A stretch of 56,043 nt of DNA from a virus, in the IMG/VR virus record IMGVR_UViG_3300046741_000008, positions 1 through 56,043 of that record; one strand, given 5' to 3'. A program made the translations under genes and the position numbers. Below, in pieces: positions 21,439 to 29,732 of this stretch (position 1 is the stretch's first letter; each line of letters begins with the position of its first letter). A model generated the notes under the pieces. That model did not search any database and was not told the origin of the DNA. It saw only the letters and a list, made by a program, of their open reading frames with translations.

Positions 21439-24400
21439 ATGCCGCACTACGAAGAACTGTTCGCTCAGGTCTACGAACTTGGCGACCCACTGACGGCAGT
21501 CAACTGGGGCGATATCGGCGGCACGCTGTCTGACCAGACGGATCTGCAGGCGGCGCTGAACGCGAAGCTGGACGACAGCCAGGCCGCCGCGTTCGGGCTG
21601 GTGCTGCTGGCCACGGCCACAGCGGCCGACGCTCGCACGGCGCTCGCCTTGGTGCCTGGAACGGACGTGCAGCCGTGGGACGCTGAGCTGACGGCTATCG
21701 CTGGATTGGCCTCTGCCGCTGACACGCTGCCTTATTTCACTGGCTCGGCAACTGCAGCGCTCACCGGATTCACCGCCTTCGCGCGCACTCTGCTTGATGA
21801 CGCTGACGCGCTGACCATGCGCGCAACGCTCGGCCTGGTGATCGGCACCAACGTGCAGGCCTGGGATGCTGAACTGCAGGCCATTGCTGGGCTGGTCAGC
21901 GCCGCAGATCGGCTGCCTTACTTCACCGGCAGCGGGACGGCAGCGCTGGCCACGTTCACGGCAGGCGGGCGGGCCCTGGTCAACAGCGCCGGCACCGCCG
22001 ATACCTTCCCCTACTTCTCGGCGTCAAACACGGTAACGCTTGGCGCGATCACGGCGTTCGGGCGCAGCCTGATCGACGACGCCACGGCGGCCGACGCCCG
22101 CACGACCCTTGGCCTGGGCACTTCCGACTCGCCGACATTCGCGGCCTTGACGGTCACCGGGCTATCCGCGCTGGCTTCCGTGACGGCTTCCAGCACGCTT
22201 GGGGTCACCGGACTGTCGACGCTGGCTACGGCAGTCAATGCTGGCTCGCTGCAGGCCACAAAGACCGGCTCGACGGCGATCACCCCGCAGTGGCAGATGA
22301 ATGGGGCGGGCGTTGTCAATGGCGCGGCCGGGAGCGCCTATGGGCTTAACCGATGGTCAGCCGACACGGGCTCTGCTGGCCTGCTCCTGTCGAAGTCGCG
22401 TGGCGCTACCACCGGCACGCACACGGTGGTGGCCAACGGTGACACGCTGGGGCGCCTGGGGTTCATGGGCAGCGACGGGGCGGCCTTCTTTGAGGCGGCA
22501 CGAATCGACGCAGTCGTCTCTGGCGCTCCGGCTGCCGGCAGCGTGCCTGGCGCACTGGTCTTCTCGACCACCGCTGTTGCCGGCGGCTCCGCGACCACTG
22601 CGCTGACGCTCAACGCCGACCAGAGCGCAGCGTTCGCCGCGCACGTCAACGCGCCGACGACGATGGTGATCGGCAACACCGCGGCCATCCCGGCAAACAC
22701 GCGCGTTCTGATCGACAGGCAGGGGACTGGCACGCTGCCCACGCTCAGTGGCGGCACTGTCCTGACCCTGCAGGGCAACAACGCGGCAAGCAGCGGCGCA
22801 TTCCTGGCGATCATCGCGGGCACCACTGGTGTGGCTGCAGTTCGGTTCGGGGATAGCGGTTCGGCGGTGCAGGGGCGGATCGACTACGACAACTCCACCG
22901 ACATGATGTCGTTTTATGCCAGCAATACGGCATATCTGACGCTCAGCTCGGCCGGGGTCCTGTCGGCAGCTGGTGCGTTCAATGCATCGTCGGGCGCGTT
23001 CAATACCACGACCCTGCGCGCCTTCAACAGCGGTGGCGCTGTTACTCCGGTGCTGCAGGTAAACGGCAATGCTTCGGCCACATCGTCACTTGCGCTCGGG
23101 CGCTGGGGCAGCGCGATCGGCGGCCCGCCCGACATCGTGCTCGGGATCTCGGCGGGCGCAGTCGGCACCCATACCATCGTGGCCAATGCCGACGTGATCG
23201 GCCGGCTGTCGTTCAACGGCAGCGATGGGACCGCCTTCATCGAAGCAGCGCGCATTGAGGCGTTTGTGAACGGCACGCCGGGCACCAACGACATGCCCGG
23301 CGGCCTGCGGTTCTACACCACACCGGATGGCTCGGCTACGCCGGCCGTTGCGCTGACGATCGGGCAGGACAAGGCGGCTGCATTCGCTGGATCGCTCAGC
23401 GTCACCGGGCTGGCGTCTCTTCCGTCATTGACAAGCGGCCCGGCGCTTCAGACATATTTCACGACAGCCGGCGCGGTCCCTAACTGGCAAATGGTCGGGG
23501 CATCAGCCGCCGAGTCTTTCTTGGGCGTCAGCAGATTCGTTGCCGGCGTCGGTGGGCCTGCAATCTTCATGGGCCATTCGCGAGGAGCTGCGGCCGGCAC
23601 GCACACGGTCATTAACTCCGGCGACTCGATGGGAATCATCGGGTTTTTTGGCAGCGATGGGACGCAGTTCAGAGAGGGTGCGCGCATTGCCGCCGATGTC
23701 GACGGCACGCCAGGCACTGGAGATATGCCCGGGCGCCTGCTGCTTATGGTGTCTCCTGACGGCGCAGCGGCACCCGTTGAGGCCTTGCGGCTGTCTCAGG
23801 ACTTGGCGGCGCTATTCGCCGGCTCGGTAACGGCTACAGGGACGCTCGCTGCGTCTGCTGCTGCGACGGTTGGAACCACGCTTGGAGTAACTGGGGCGGC
23901 GACTCTGGCATCGACCCTCGTCGTTGGCGACAACGTCGCAATCCCGAACAATACAAAGGCTTTCATAGACCGCCTCACTGCCTCGCCTCTGCCGGCGCTT
24001 ACGGCTGGCACCGTGCTGACTCTTGCAGGCTCTGTCACGGCCGGCAGTTCGGCGCTCCTGCAGATCATCAGCGGCAACACAGCCACAACTGGGTTGCGAT
24101 TTGGGGATACGGACGACCCGAATCGGGGGCGTGTCGACTACAACCACAACACTGACGCGATGTCGCTAGCCACAGCTGGAACGGCTGCGATCACCATCGA
24201 TTCAACGCAGAACGTGACCGTCGCCGGCGGCATCACTGGCACCAACATTTACAACACCTATACGCCGACGCTGACGGCGATCACCAACGTGGCGGCCAGC
24301 AGCGCCAACGTCTCAGGGTGGATCCGCATCGGCAACGCAGTGCTGGTGTTCGCCCAGATCAGTGTGACGGCAACAGCAGCCGCGGCACTGACGGTGATCG

Positions 24401-24600
24401 ACCTCAGCCTGCCGGTCGCATCTGCGCTGTCCGCGGCCACCCAGTGCGTAGGAACCGGATCGATCCTCACGGCAGGCACTGAGGTCGCCGGGGTGGCTAT
24501 CAGCGCCAACGCAACCAACGACCGTGCCCGTGCGACCTTCGTCTCGACATCGAACGCGGCCCGCACCTACACCTTGGTTTTCGGCTACATCGTCATCTAA
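21439..24600 (+). CDS. Modular repeat fibre-like structural protein (1053 aa)
   Basis: This long Ala/Thr/Gly-rich, low-charge protein has the repeat architecture of tail fibres or spikes. Residues 50-235 hold two full and one partial copy of a repeat with [20 protein letters not shown] and LPYFTGS. A second module ([20 protein letters not shown]) begins at residues 326, 576 and 720. A third ([18 protein letters not shown]) begins at 410 and 828. The C-terminus ends in a beta-rich segment ([10 protein letters not shown]) without a recognised intramolecular chaperone. It is probably receptor-binding or a surface decoration. Its location between portal and scaffold is unusual. Confidence 0.7.
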   Translation: MPHYEELFAQVYELGDPLTAVNWGDIGGTLSDQTDLQAALNAKLDDSQAAAFGLVLLATATAADARTALALVPGTDVQPWDAELTAIAGLASAADTLPYFTGSATAALTGFTAFARTLLDDADALTMRATLGLVIGTNVQAWDAELQAIAGLVSAADRLPYFTGSGTAALATFTAGGRALVNSAGTADTFPYFSASNTVTLGAITAFGRSLIDDATAADARTTLGLGTSDSPTFAALTVTGLSALASVTASSTLGVTGLSTLATAVNAGSLQATKTGSTAITPQWQMNGAGVVNGAAGSAYGLNRWSADTGSAGLLLSKSRGATTGTHTVVANGDTLGRLGFMGSDGAAFFEAARIDAVVSGAPAAGSVPGALVFSTTAVAGGSATTALTLNADQSAAFAAHVNAPTTMVIGNTAAIPANTRVLIDRQGTGTLPTLSGGTVLTLQGNNAASSGAFLAIIAGTTGVAAVRFGDSGSAVQGRIDYDNSTDMMSFYASNTAYLTLSSAGVLSAAGAFNASSGAFNTTTLRAFNSGGAVTPVLQVNGNASATSSLALGRWGSAIGGPPDIVLGISAGAVGTHTIVANADVIGRLSFNGSDGTAFIEAARIEAFVNGTPGTNDMPGGLRFYTTPDGSATPAVALTIGQDKAAAFAGSLSVTGLASLPSLTSGPALQTYFTTAGAVPNWQMVGASAAESFLGVSRFVAGVGGPAIFMGHSRGAAAGTHTVINSGDSMGIIGFFGSDGTQFREGARIAADVDGTPGTGDMPGRLLLMVSPDGAAAPVEALRLSQDLAALFAGSVTATGTLAASAAATVGTTLGVTGAATLASTLVVGDNVAIPNNTKAFIDRLTASPLPALTAGTVLTLAGSVTAGSSALLQIISGNTATTGLRFGDTDDPNRGRVDYNHNTDAMSLATAGTAAITIDSTQNVTVAGGITGTNIYNTYTPTLTAITNVAASSANVSGWIRIGNAVLVFAQISVTATAAAALTVIDLSLPVASALSAATQCVGTGSILTAGTEVAGVAISANATNDRARATFVSTSNAARTYTLVFGYIVI
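22414..22650 (+). repeat. Fibre module B, copy 1
   Basis: Codes for the [13 protein letters not shown] / [15 protein letters not shown] / [13 protein letters not shown] module, from fibre residue 326. Confidence 0.65.
22666..22950 (+). repeat. Fibre module C, copy 1
   Basis: Codes for [18 protein letters not shown] through [20 protein letters not shown], from fibre residue 410; matched by a second copy from residue 828. Confidence 0.6.
23164..23400 (+). repeat. Fibre module B, copy 2
   Basis: Codes for [20 protein letters not shown] and [20 protein letters not shown], from fibre residue 576. It is diverged in sequence from copy 1 but has the same block order. Confidence 0.65.
23596..23830 (+). 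repeat. Fibre module B, copy 3
   Basis: Codes for [20 protein letters not shown] and [20 protein letters not shown], from fibre residue 720. It is closer to copy 2 than to copy 1 (shared GTPGT-DMPG). Confidence 0.65.
23920..24195 (+). repeat. Fibre module C, copy 2
   Basis: Codes for [18 protein letters not shown] through [20 protein letters not shown], from fibre residue 828; matches module C copy 1 in order and key residues. Confidence 0.6.
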
Positions 24601-24618
24601 GCCGGTTCGCCGCATAAT
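24590..24618 (+). promoter_or_regulatory. Candidate promoter for the scaffold-capsid operon
   Basis: TCGTCA (24590-24595, four of six) is spaced 17 bases from CATAAT (24613-24618, five of six to TATAAT). Seven bases, CGCGCCC, then lead straight to the ATG at 24626, with no ribosome site. Geometry matches the repressor promoter (-10, seven bases ending CCC, ATG). Confidence 0.45.
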
Positions 24619-24625
24619 CGCGCCC

Positions 24626-24925
24626 ATGGGGCAGCAATCATTGACGGAAACCGACCTCGAATTCCTGCGGCGCTTCTCGCGCTCAGGCGAGGGCAGGCTG
24701 TGGATGGAGCTGCTTCAACGCAACCTCGCCGACACGGACAAGCGCTTGCGCTCGACCGTCGGCGATGACCTGTTGAGGCAACAGGGTCGCGCACAGCTCT
24801 TGGCCGAGCTGATCGACCAGGTTGACAAGGCGGAAGAGCCTTTCAAGCGAAAGGACGTGGCGCGGCGCCCCGTTGCGGGGTTCGGCGTCACACCGGGCGA
24901 ACCCTCGTCGTCGTGGCAGGCGTGA
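24626..24925 (+). CDS. Small protein before the scaffold gene (99 aa)
   Basis: ATG at 24626 gives a 99-residue helical protein (MGQQSLTETDLEFLRRFSRS, then WMELLQRNLADTDKRLRS). There is no Shine-Dalgarno, and the start is seven bases from a -10-like box. The position between the fibre and scaffold genes suggests a head-assembly role. Comparable small proteins exist near portal or scaffold genes in other podoviruses, but it is not identified. Confidence 0.65.
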   Translation: MGQQSLTETDLEFLRRFSRSGEGRLWMELLQRNLADTDKRLRSTVGDDLLRQQGRAQLLAELIDQVDKAEEPFKRKDVARRPVAGFGVTPGEPSSSWQA

Positions 24926-24993
24926 GATCGACCGTTCCTACCGACCCGAACCCCAGTGGCATGGGCCTGATGCCTGGATCGTGGAGACACTGA
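24922..24993 (+). CDS. Possible 23-residue peptide
   Basis: GTG at 24922 overlaps the preceding stop (GTGA) and opens a 23-codon frame (MRSTVPTDPNPSGMGLMPGS), ending four bases before the scaffold ATG. It would bridge the two genes by translational coupling. Coding status is uncertain. Confidence 0.35.
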   Translation: MRSTVPTDPNPSGMGLMPGSWRH

Positions 24994-24997
24994 ACAA

Positions 24998-25993
24998 ATG
25001 ACAGCAGCAGCAGCTCTCGACAGAAGCAAGCTCCCCCGGTCGCTTGTGCGCAAGCTCGAAGACATCGAGCGGCGCCATACGGCCAACGCTGACGGCAGCA
25101 CCGAACCGATCGACCCCGCCAACGCCCCGCCAGGCGCCGCGACGGAGACGAACCCGGGCGAGGCCCAGCCGACCGACCCCACGAAGACCGAACCGCAGCT
25201 TGAGCTGCAGCGTCCGGCCGATCCCGGGCCCGACCCGACCGAAACCGCCGCCTACTGGAAGCAACGGTTCTCCGTTGTCCAAGGCATGCAGCGCGAAGAA
25301 CGTCGTAAGGCAGACGCCAGGGAATCCGAGCTGAACGACCGCATTTCGAGTTTGGAATCCGAGATCAAAGCCCTGAAGGCCAGCGCCAACCCGGCACCGG
25401 TCGACCTGAAAGCCGTGTTCACGCCCGAGCAGATCGAAGCGCTCGGAGAGGAGCAGGCCGCCGCCATCGCGCGGGCATCGACGGCAGCTGCACGCCAGCA
25501 TGTCGACGAGACCCTTGCGGAGCGGCAAGCCGCCGAGGAGACTCGCCGGCAGGCCCAGGCCCAGCGTGAGCAGGAGCGCCGCAAGGAAGCGTTTTACGAC
25601 GCCCTCGACGCGGAAGTGCCGGACTGGCGCACGGTCGACGCAAGGCAGGACTGGCGCCAATGGCTCGGCGAAGCCGATCCCCTGACCGGCCAGATGCGAC
25701 AAGGCAGCCTCACGGCGGCCGTCAACTCTGGCGACGTGGCAACGTGTGCCGCGATGTTCGAAGCGTTCCGAAAGACGCTCTCGCGCACCGCAGCGCCGGT
25801 ACCGCCGGTGGCCGCCCCGCGCGCCGCTGGTGCGCCGGCAGCACCGATGCCCGCGCAGGCCGGTGATCGTTCGCAGATGCCGCCGACGAAGGCCGAGATC
25901 GACGATTACTACAAGCGGATGTCGATCAATCGCGGGCGAAGTGTCAGCGCCGAGGAGCGTGCTGAGTTCGAGAAGCGGCTGCAGCTGTTGTGA
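24998..25993 (+). CDS. Scaffolding protein (331 aa)
   Basis: It lies directly upstream of the major capsid gene. Composition is typical of scaffolds: a charged, disordered Pro/Thr/Glu-rich N-terminus (about 25-80), a long coiled coil from 85 to 200 (ERRKADARESELNDRISSLE; RQAQAQREQERRKEAFYDAL), and a basic C-terminal helix (KRMSINRGRSVSAEERAEFE) likely to bind capsid protein. It would be lost or cleaved during DNA packaging. Confidence 0.8.
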   Translation: MTAAAALDRSKLPRSLVRKLEDIERRHTANADGSTEPIDPANAPPGAATETNPGEAQPTDPTKTEPQLELQRPADPGPDPTETAAYWKQRFSVVQGMQREERRKADARESELNDRISSLESEIKALKASANPAPVDLKAVFTPEQIEALGEEQAAAIARASTAAARQHVDETLAERQAAEETRRQAQAQREQERRKEAFYDALDAEVPDWRTVDARQDWRQWLGEADPLTGQMRQGSLTAAVNSGDVATCAAMFEAFRKTLSRTAAPVPPVAAPRAAGAPAAPMPAQAGDRSQMPPTKAEIDDYYKRMSINRGRSVSAEERAEFEKRLQLL

Positions 25994-26019
25994 GCCCCCG
26001 CTAACCCATTAGGGGGCTC
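25992..26019 (+). terminator. Stem-loop between scaffold and capsid genes
   Basis: GAGCCCCC pairs with GGGGGCTC (eight base pairs, loop of 12) immediately at the scaffold stop. No U-run follows, so it is more likely an RNA-processing or stability hairpin that sets the high capsid:scaffold ratio than a true terminator. Confidence 0.45.
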
Positions 26020-26037
26020 CGACACTTAGGAGCCATC

Positions 26038-26979
26038 ATGGGCGTTCCACGCGCATCAGGTATCCCGGACTATGGTCCCAGCGGTACCGTCAAATTCCTT
26101 CCCGAGGTCTGGTCGGGCAAGCTGGTCGAGAAGTTCTACAAGACCACGGTCTTCGGTGAAATCGCCAGCACCGACTACGAGGGCGAGATCGCCGGCTTCG
26201 GCGCGAACGTGATCATCCGGACCATTCCGGACATCACGGTCAGCGACTACGTGATCGGCGAGGGGCTGACGCCTCAATACCCGTCGCGAAACTCGGTGAC
26301 GCTGTCGATCGACAAGGCCAAGTCGTTCAACGTGGCGCTGAACACGGTGGATAGCCGTCAATCGGACCTGGACCTCGCGGACGTGTTCGCGAACGACGGT
26401 TCGATGCAGCTGCGCATCGCGGCCGACGCCGACATGCTGGAGACGATCCCGGCGGATGTCAGTGCGGACAACAGCGGCTCCACCGCTGGCGCTGACTCCA
26501 ACGACATCGACCTCGGCACTGCCGCGTCTCCGCGTGCCATCTCGGCCGCCAACGCCGTCGAACTGTTCACTGACATGGGTCAGGTGCTGGACGAGCAGAG
26601 CGTCAGCGACGAAGGCCGTTGGACGGTGATCCCGCCGTGGCTGACCAACCTGATCAAGAACAGCGAGCTGAAGATTGCCAGCCTGGCCGGCGACGGGGTT
26701 TCGATCCTGCGCAATGGCAAGGTTGGCGAGATCGACCGCTTCACGATCTACCAGTCGCGCAACATCCTGCGCCAGACGAGCCCGGCCGTGGCGTCCTACG
26801 TCATGTTCGGTCACTCGGCCGGCCTGACGTTCGCGGCGCAGATCGTCGAGTGCCAGATGATCGACAACCCGAGCGACTTCGGTTACCTCATCCGTGGCCT
26901 GATGGTCTACGGCTTCGAGGTGATCGAGCCGTCGTACGTCGGCACCGCTGTCGTCGCCAAGGCACCGGCCTCGCCGTAA
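26038..26979 (+). CDS. Major capsid protein (313 aa)
   Basis: It follows the scaffold gene and has a strong ribosome site (AGGAG). Features typical of HK97-fold capsid proteins of this group are a short N-arm, the block WSGKLVEKFYKTTVFGEIAS, beta-rich GANVIIRTIPDITVSDYVIG, and a C-terminal domain with YVMFGHSAGLTFAAQIVECQ and YLIRGLMVYGFEVIEP. Length is normal. No delta-domain protease is present nearby, fitting scaffold-dependent assembly. Confidence 0.85.
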   Translation: MGVPRASGIPDYGPSGTVKFLPEVWSGKLVEKFYKTTVFGEIASTDYEGEIAGFGANVIIRTIPDITVSDYVIGEGLTPQYPSRNSVTLSIDKAKSFNVALNTVDSRQSDLDLADVFANDGSMQLRIAADADMLETIPADVSADNSGSTAGADSNDIDLGTAASPRAISAANAVELFTDMGQVLDEQSVSDEGRWTVIPPWLTNLIKNSELKIASLAGDGVSILRNGKVGEIDRFTIYQSRNILRQTSPAVASYVMFGHSAGLTFAAQIVECQMIDNPSDFGYLIRGLMVYGFEVIEPSYVGTAVVAKAPASP

Positions 26980-27000
26980 GGCGCTGATCGGCGCACACTG

Positions 27001-27024
27001 AGGGCCTGGGGCAACCTGGGCCCT
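27001..27024 (+). terminator. GCAA-tetraloop hairpin after the capsid gene
   Basis: AGGGCCTGGG and CCTGGGCCCT form a ten-pair stem (two G-U wobbles) closed by a GCAA loop. It lies 22 bases after the capsid stop. It may be an attenuator or 3' stabiliser that raises capsid mRNA over downstream genes; only a weak U-run (TTCGTT) follows. Confidence 0.55.
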
Positions 27025-27053
27025 TCGTTCACCACACCGAAAGGAGATCCATC

Positions 27054-27260
27054 ATGGGTCTGAAAGTCTCCAACCCATACGGCGCCAACGACACCTACAA
27101 GTCGGGCAGCGCCATCGTCGACGACCAGAACCGCCGGGCATCCAGCAAGGCGAAGGCGCGGTTTCCCGATCCTCCGCTTTCGACCAGCCAAAAGAACGGC
27201 GAGCAAGGGAAAATGAAGCGTCCGGCCTACACGCCGGGCAGCTCACCCGCCGGTTCGTAA
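27054..27260 (+). CDS. Small hydrophilic protein after the capsid gene (68 aa)
   Basis: ATG at 27054 has a strong ribosome site (AAGGAG). The 68-residue, basic, low-complexity product (MGLKVSNPYGANDTYKSGSA; then many Lys, Pro, Ser) lacks a recognised fold. It lies between two similar tetraloop hairpins, right after the capsid gene. A minor head or decoration component is possible but unproven. Confidence 0.7.
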   Translation: MGLKVSNPYGANDTYKSGSAIVDDQNRRASSKAKARFPDPPLSTSQKNGEQGKMKRPAYTPGSSPAGS

Positions 27261-27285
27261 TCGACATCTGACGGACCGCGAACCC

Positions 27286-27313
27286 GCCGGCCTTGGGGAA
27301 ACCTGGGGCCGGC
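27286..27313 (+). terminator. GAAA-tetraloop hairpin, second of the pair
   Basis: GCCGGCCTTGGG and CCTGGGGCCGGC form a 12-pair stem (three G-U wobbles) with a GAAA loop, 25 bases after the previous stop and 21 before the next ATG. The core resembles the hairpin at 27001, suggesting a common ancestor or function. Confidence 0.55.
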
Positions 27314-27334
27314 GATCAACCTGAAGGAAGCCTG

Positions 27335-27814
27335 ATGAAGATCGACGACAACGCCGAAGAGAAGATCGCCAAAGCCCGCCGTCGCCAGAGCCGGGATTGC
27401 CCGCTTCTGATCAACGAGGAAGGCCGGCTGATCGCCAACATGCCACTGATCGCCAAAAAGCCGAACTGGCGCCCGTACCGCGGCGACCCGAAGGCTTCGC
27501 TGGCCGATCGCTTGCGCTACCTGCAGGGCCTTGGCCAACGCCGCGCCGTTGTCTTCGAGCAGCCGGAAGAGCCGTTCAACCTGGGCACGGCAACGGCCGA
27601 CGAGATTGTCTCGTTCGCCATGGAGCAATACGGCGCCGCGCTCGACGGTGACATTCCGATCGACCAGTTGCGCCAGCGCTGCTTCCAGCTCTCGCAATTG
27701 CCCGAGCAGGAACTGCAGCACGTCGAAGCAGGTCTTCCGCCTCCGTCCGGCATGGCCGAAGCCTCGGCGGGCCGCCCGCGCGGCCGGCGCCGCAGCAACG
27801 CCGAAGAGGCATAA
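27335..27814 (+). CDS. Head-region hypothetical protein (159 aa)
   Basis: ATG at 27335 follows AAGGAAG. The protein (MKIDDNAEEKIAKARRRQSR) is charged, with FNLGTATADEIVSFAMEQYG and a C-terminal basic tail (GRPRGRRRSNAEEA). No fold is recognised. The place between capsid and adaptor genes suggests a minor head protein or connector, by context only. Confidence 0.65.
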   Translation: MKIDDNAEEKIAKARRRQSRDCPLLINEEGRLIANMPLIAKKPNWRPYRGDPKASLADRLRYLQGLGQRRAVVFEQPEEPFNLGTATADEIVSFAMEQYGAALDGDIPIDQLRQRCFQLSQLPEQELQHVEAGLPPPSGMAEASAGRPRGRRRSNAEEA

Positions 27815-27817
27815 GCC

Positions 27818-28447
27818 GTGACCAGCGCGTCGACCATCCTCGGCCAGGCCCGGGAAACGCTCATCGATGCCGATGCGACCACCTGGTCGGAGGCTGAACT
27901 GCTGGGCTACCTGCGCATGGCCGTGCACAAGGCGTGCGCGCTGCTGCTGGACCTCTACGTGACGGTCGTCGATCACCCGCTCGATGCGGGCCTGCGCCAG
28001 TACCTTCCTGAGGGTGGGTTGGTGCTGATCGACGCCCCGACGAACGGCGATGGCGGCCCGGTCACCCAGCAGGCTCTGACCGAGCTGCAGCGCATTCAGC
28101 GCGAGTGGGGCGCGGCGACACCCGGGCAGCCGGCTTTCTTCGTGTACGACAAGCGGTCTCCGCTCACCTTTCAGGTCTTCCCGCCGGCCTCGTCCGGAGC
28201 GTCGCTTGAGCTGGTGATCGGCGCGCTGCCGCCCGAGTTCACGTCGAGCGAAGAGATCCCCATCTCGCCCTGGTTCGACACCGCCCTCTGGGCCTTCGTG
28301 GTTGGCATGGCGCTGGCCAAGAACACCACCCGGCAGGATCTGACCAAGACGGCGACCTTCATGGGTGTGTTTAATGCCGACATGGCTGCCTGGAAGGCGA
28401 CCAAGGACGCGACGGTCAGCCCGCCCGACAGACAAGGGGTGCACTGA
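27818..28447 (+). CDS. Head-tail adaptor-like protein 1 (209 aa)
   Basis: The helical N-terminus TILGQARETLIDADATTWSE, with AELLGYLRMAVHKACALLLD, and the block FFVYDKRSPLTFQVFPPASS resemble the SU10-type adaptor (DUF6682-like) family, in which an N-terminal helix pair binds the portal and a small beta domain faces the tail. It is followed by a related gene at 28447. The GTG start at 27818 sits just after the previous stop. Confidence 0.65.
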   Translation: MTSASTILGQARETLIDADATTWSEAELLGYLRMAVHKACALLLDLYVTVVDHPLDAGLRQYLPEGGLVLIDAPTNGDGGPVTQQALTELQRIQREWGAATPGQPAFFVYDKRSPLTFQVFPPASSGASLELVIGALPPEFTSSEEIPISPWFDTALWAFVVGMALAKNTTRQDLTKTATFMGVFNADMAAWKATKDATVSPPDRQGVH

Positions 28448-29085
28448 TGCTGGTTTCCGCCTACCTGACCACGCTGCGTGATCGGCTGTTCGACCCGGCG
28501 CCTGGCGCTGGCTGGAGCGATGCCGACCTCATCGGCAACCTGAACGAGGCCATTCGGGCGACGTGCTCGATCAAGCCTGACGCTTACACGCTGCAGGCCG
28601 ACATCGCGCTCGTTGCCGGGGTCGTGCAGGCGCTGCCCGCCGACGGCATCGCGCTGTTCGACATCACGCAGAACACGACCAGCGGGCGCATGGTGTCGCA
28701 GGTTGACCGCTCGATGCTCGACGCCGAGAACCGCTTCTGGCCCGGGGCCACGCAAGAGGTCGACGTTCAGCACTTCACGACCGACTCGCTGGCGCCGACG
28801 CGCTACTACGTCACGCCGCCGAACGCCGGCACCGGGTCTGTAAAGGCCCTCTACGGGGCGCTGCCGACGCCGGTGGCCGCCACAACCGACGACGTGCTGC
28901 TCAGCGACGTGTTCCAGCCCGCGCTGCTGGCCTACACACTGTCGCGCGCCTGGATGAAGCCGGGCCCGCGCAAGGATCCGGCGGCCAGTGCCGCGGCCTT
29001 CAGCGAGTGGGGCACCTTGGTCGGTGCCAAGACTAAGGCCCAGATCGAAACTGCGCCGCGCGTGTCGGCACAAAAGGGGATGTGA
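28447..29085 (+). CDS. Head-tail adaptor-like protein 2 (212 aa)
   Basis: ATG at 28447 overlaps the previous stop. It shows the same plan as the preceding protein: helices with WSDADLIGNLNEAIRATCSI, a beta region (PADGIALFDITQNTTSGRM) and a late block YYVTPPNAGTGSVKALYGAL followed by PALLAYTLSRAWMKPGP. This is typical of phage adaptor proteins that ring the portal. The two are probably ancient duplicates. Confidence 0.7.
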   Translation: MLVSAYLTTLRDRLFDPAPGAGWSDADLIGNLNEAIRATCSIKPDAYTLQADIALVAGVVQALPADGIALFDITQNTTSGRMVSQVDRSMLDAENRFWPGATQEVDVQHFTTDSLAPTRYYVTPPNAGTGSVKALYGALPTPVAATTDDVLLSDVFQPALLAYTLSRAWMKPGPRKDPAASAAAFSEWGTLVGAKTKAQIETAPRVSAQKGM

Positions 29086-29720
29086 TGGCTCTTGTCCAAG
29101 TGCTCGACATCTCGGCCCGTGTGCTGCAGGTCGCGCGCAAGTGTCCGAACGGCACGGCTCAGCGGGCCATCATCGACGCCGCGCGCAAGTTGCTCAGGGA
29201 ATCCCGCTGGTACCGATCGACGCTTCCAGGTGCGACGGCGGCCGGGACGGTGGCCTACAACATGGGGAGCGACCCCTACGAGGAAATCATCGGCATCCGT
29301 GCGATGAGCTACACGCAGCCCAACGGCCAGATCCAGCCGATCTACGTGAGCGACCCCACGCAGTGGCTTCCGAACATCGGCCAGGGGGCACCGCGGCTCT
29401 ACGCCTACAACCCGGAAGGCCAGTTCGTGCTCTATCCGACGCCGGATGCGGTCTACCCGCTGACGGTCACGATCGTGCTGATTCCGAAGTCGGGGCAGAA
29501 CAAGGTCGAGGAACGCGTGCTGGCCAAGTGGGACCAGACCATCCAGTCCGGCGCGCTGGCGTACCTGCTCAAGCTCAAGGGCGAGCCCTGGTACGACCCC
29601 AACGAGGCCATGGTGCAGGAGAAGTTCTTTCGCTCCGGCATCAGCAACGCCAAGGCTGACGAACAACGGGCCTACCAGCGCGGCAGCCAGAGCGTGACGC
29701 CGCGCGCCATCCTCGTTTGA
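29085..29720 (+). CDS. Connector / tail-adaptor-like protein (211 aa)
   Basis: Adjacent GTG (29082) and ATG (29085) codons could start this gene; the ATG overlaps the preceding stop base. Blocks SRWYRSTLPGATAAGTVAYN, DPYEEIIGIRAMSYTQPNGQ, PRLYAYNPEGQFVLYPTPDA and KWDQTIQSGALAYLLKLKGE (a last helix with EPWYDPNEAM) are of the kind found in podovirus tail-connector proteins. The sequence is more beta-rich than the two adaptors before it. Call from context and composition. Confidence 0.6.
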   Translation: MALVQVLDISARVLQVARKCPNGTAQRAIIDAARKLLRESRWYRSTLPGATAAGTVAYNMGSDPYEEIIGIRAMSYTQPNGQIQPIYVSDPTQWLPNIGQGAPRLYAYNPEGQFVLYPTPDAVYPLTVTIVLIPKSGQNKVEERVLAKWDQTIQSGALAYLLKLKGEPWYDPNEAMVQEKFFRSGISNAKADEQRAYQRGSQSVTPRAILV

Positions 29721-29732
29721 CAGGGAGATTAG

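Noticed and set aside
21439-24600. Diversity-generating retroelement linked to the fibre gene
   Set aside because: No reverse transcriptase gene or template repeat was seen anywhere in the window.
27227-28444. Long minus-strand open frame opposite head genes (405 codons)
   Set aside because: It covers three plus-strand genes with good starts and ribosome sites; its composition is that of an antisense frame.
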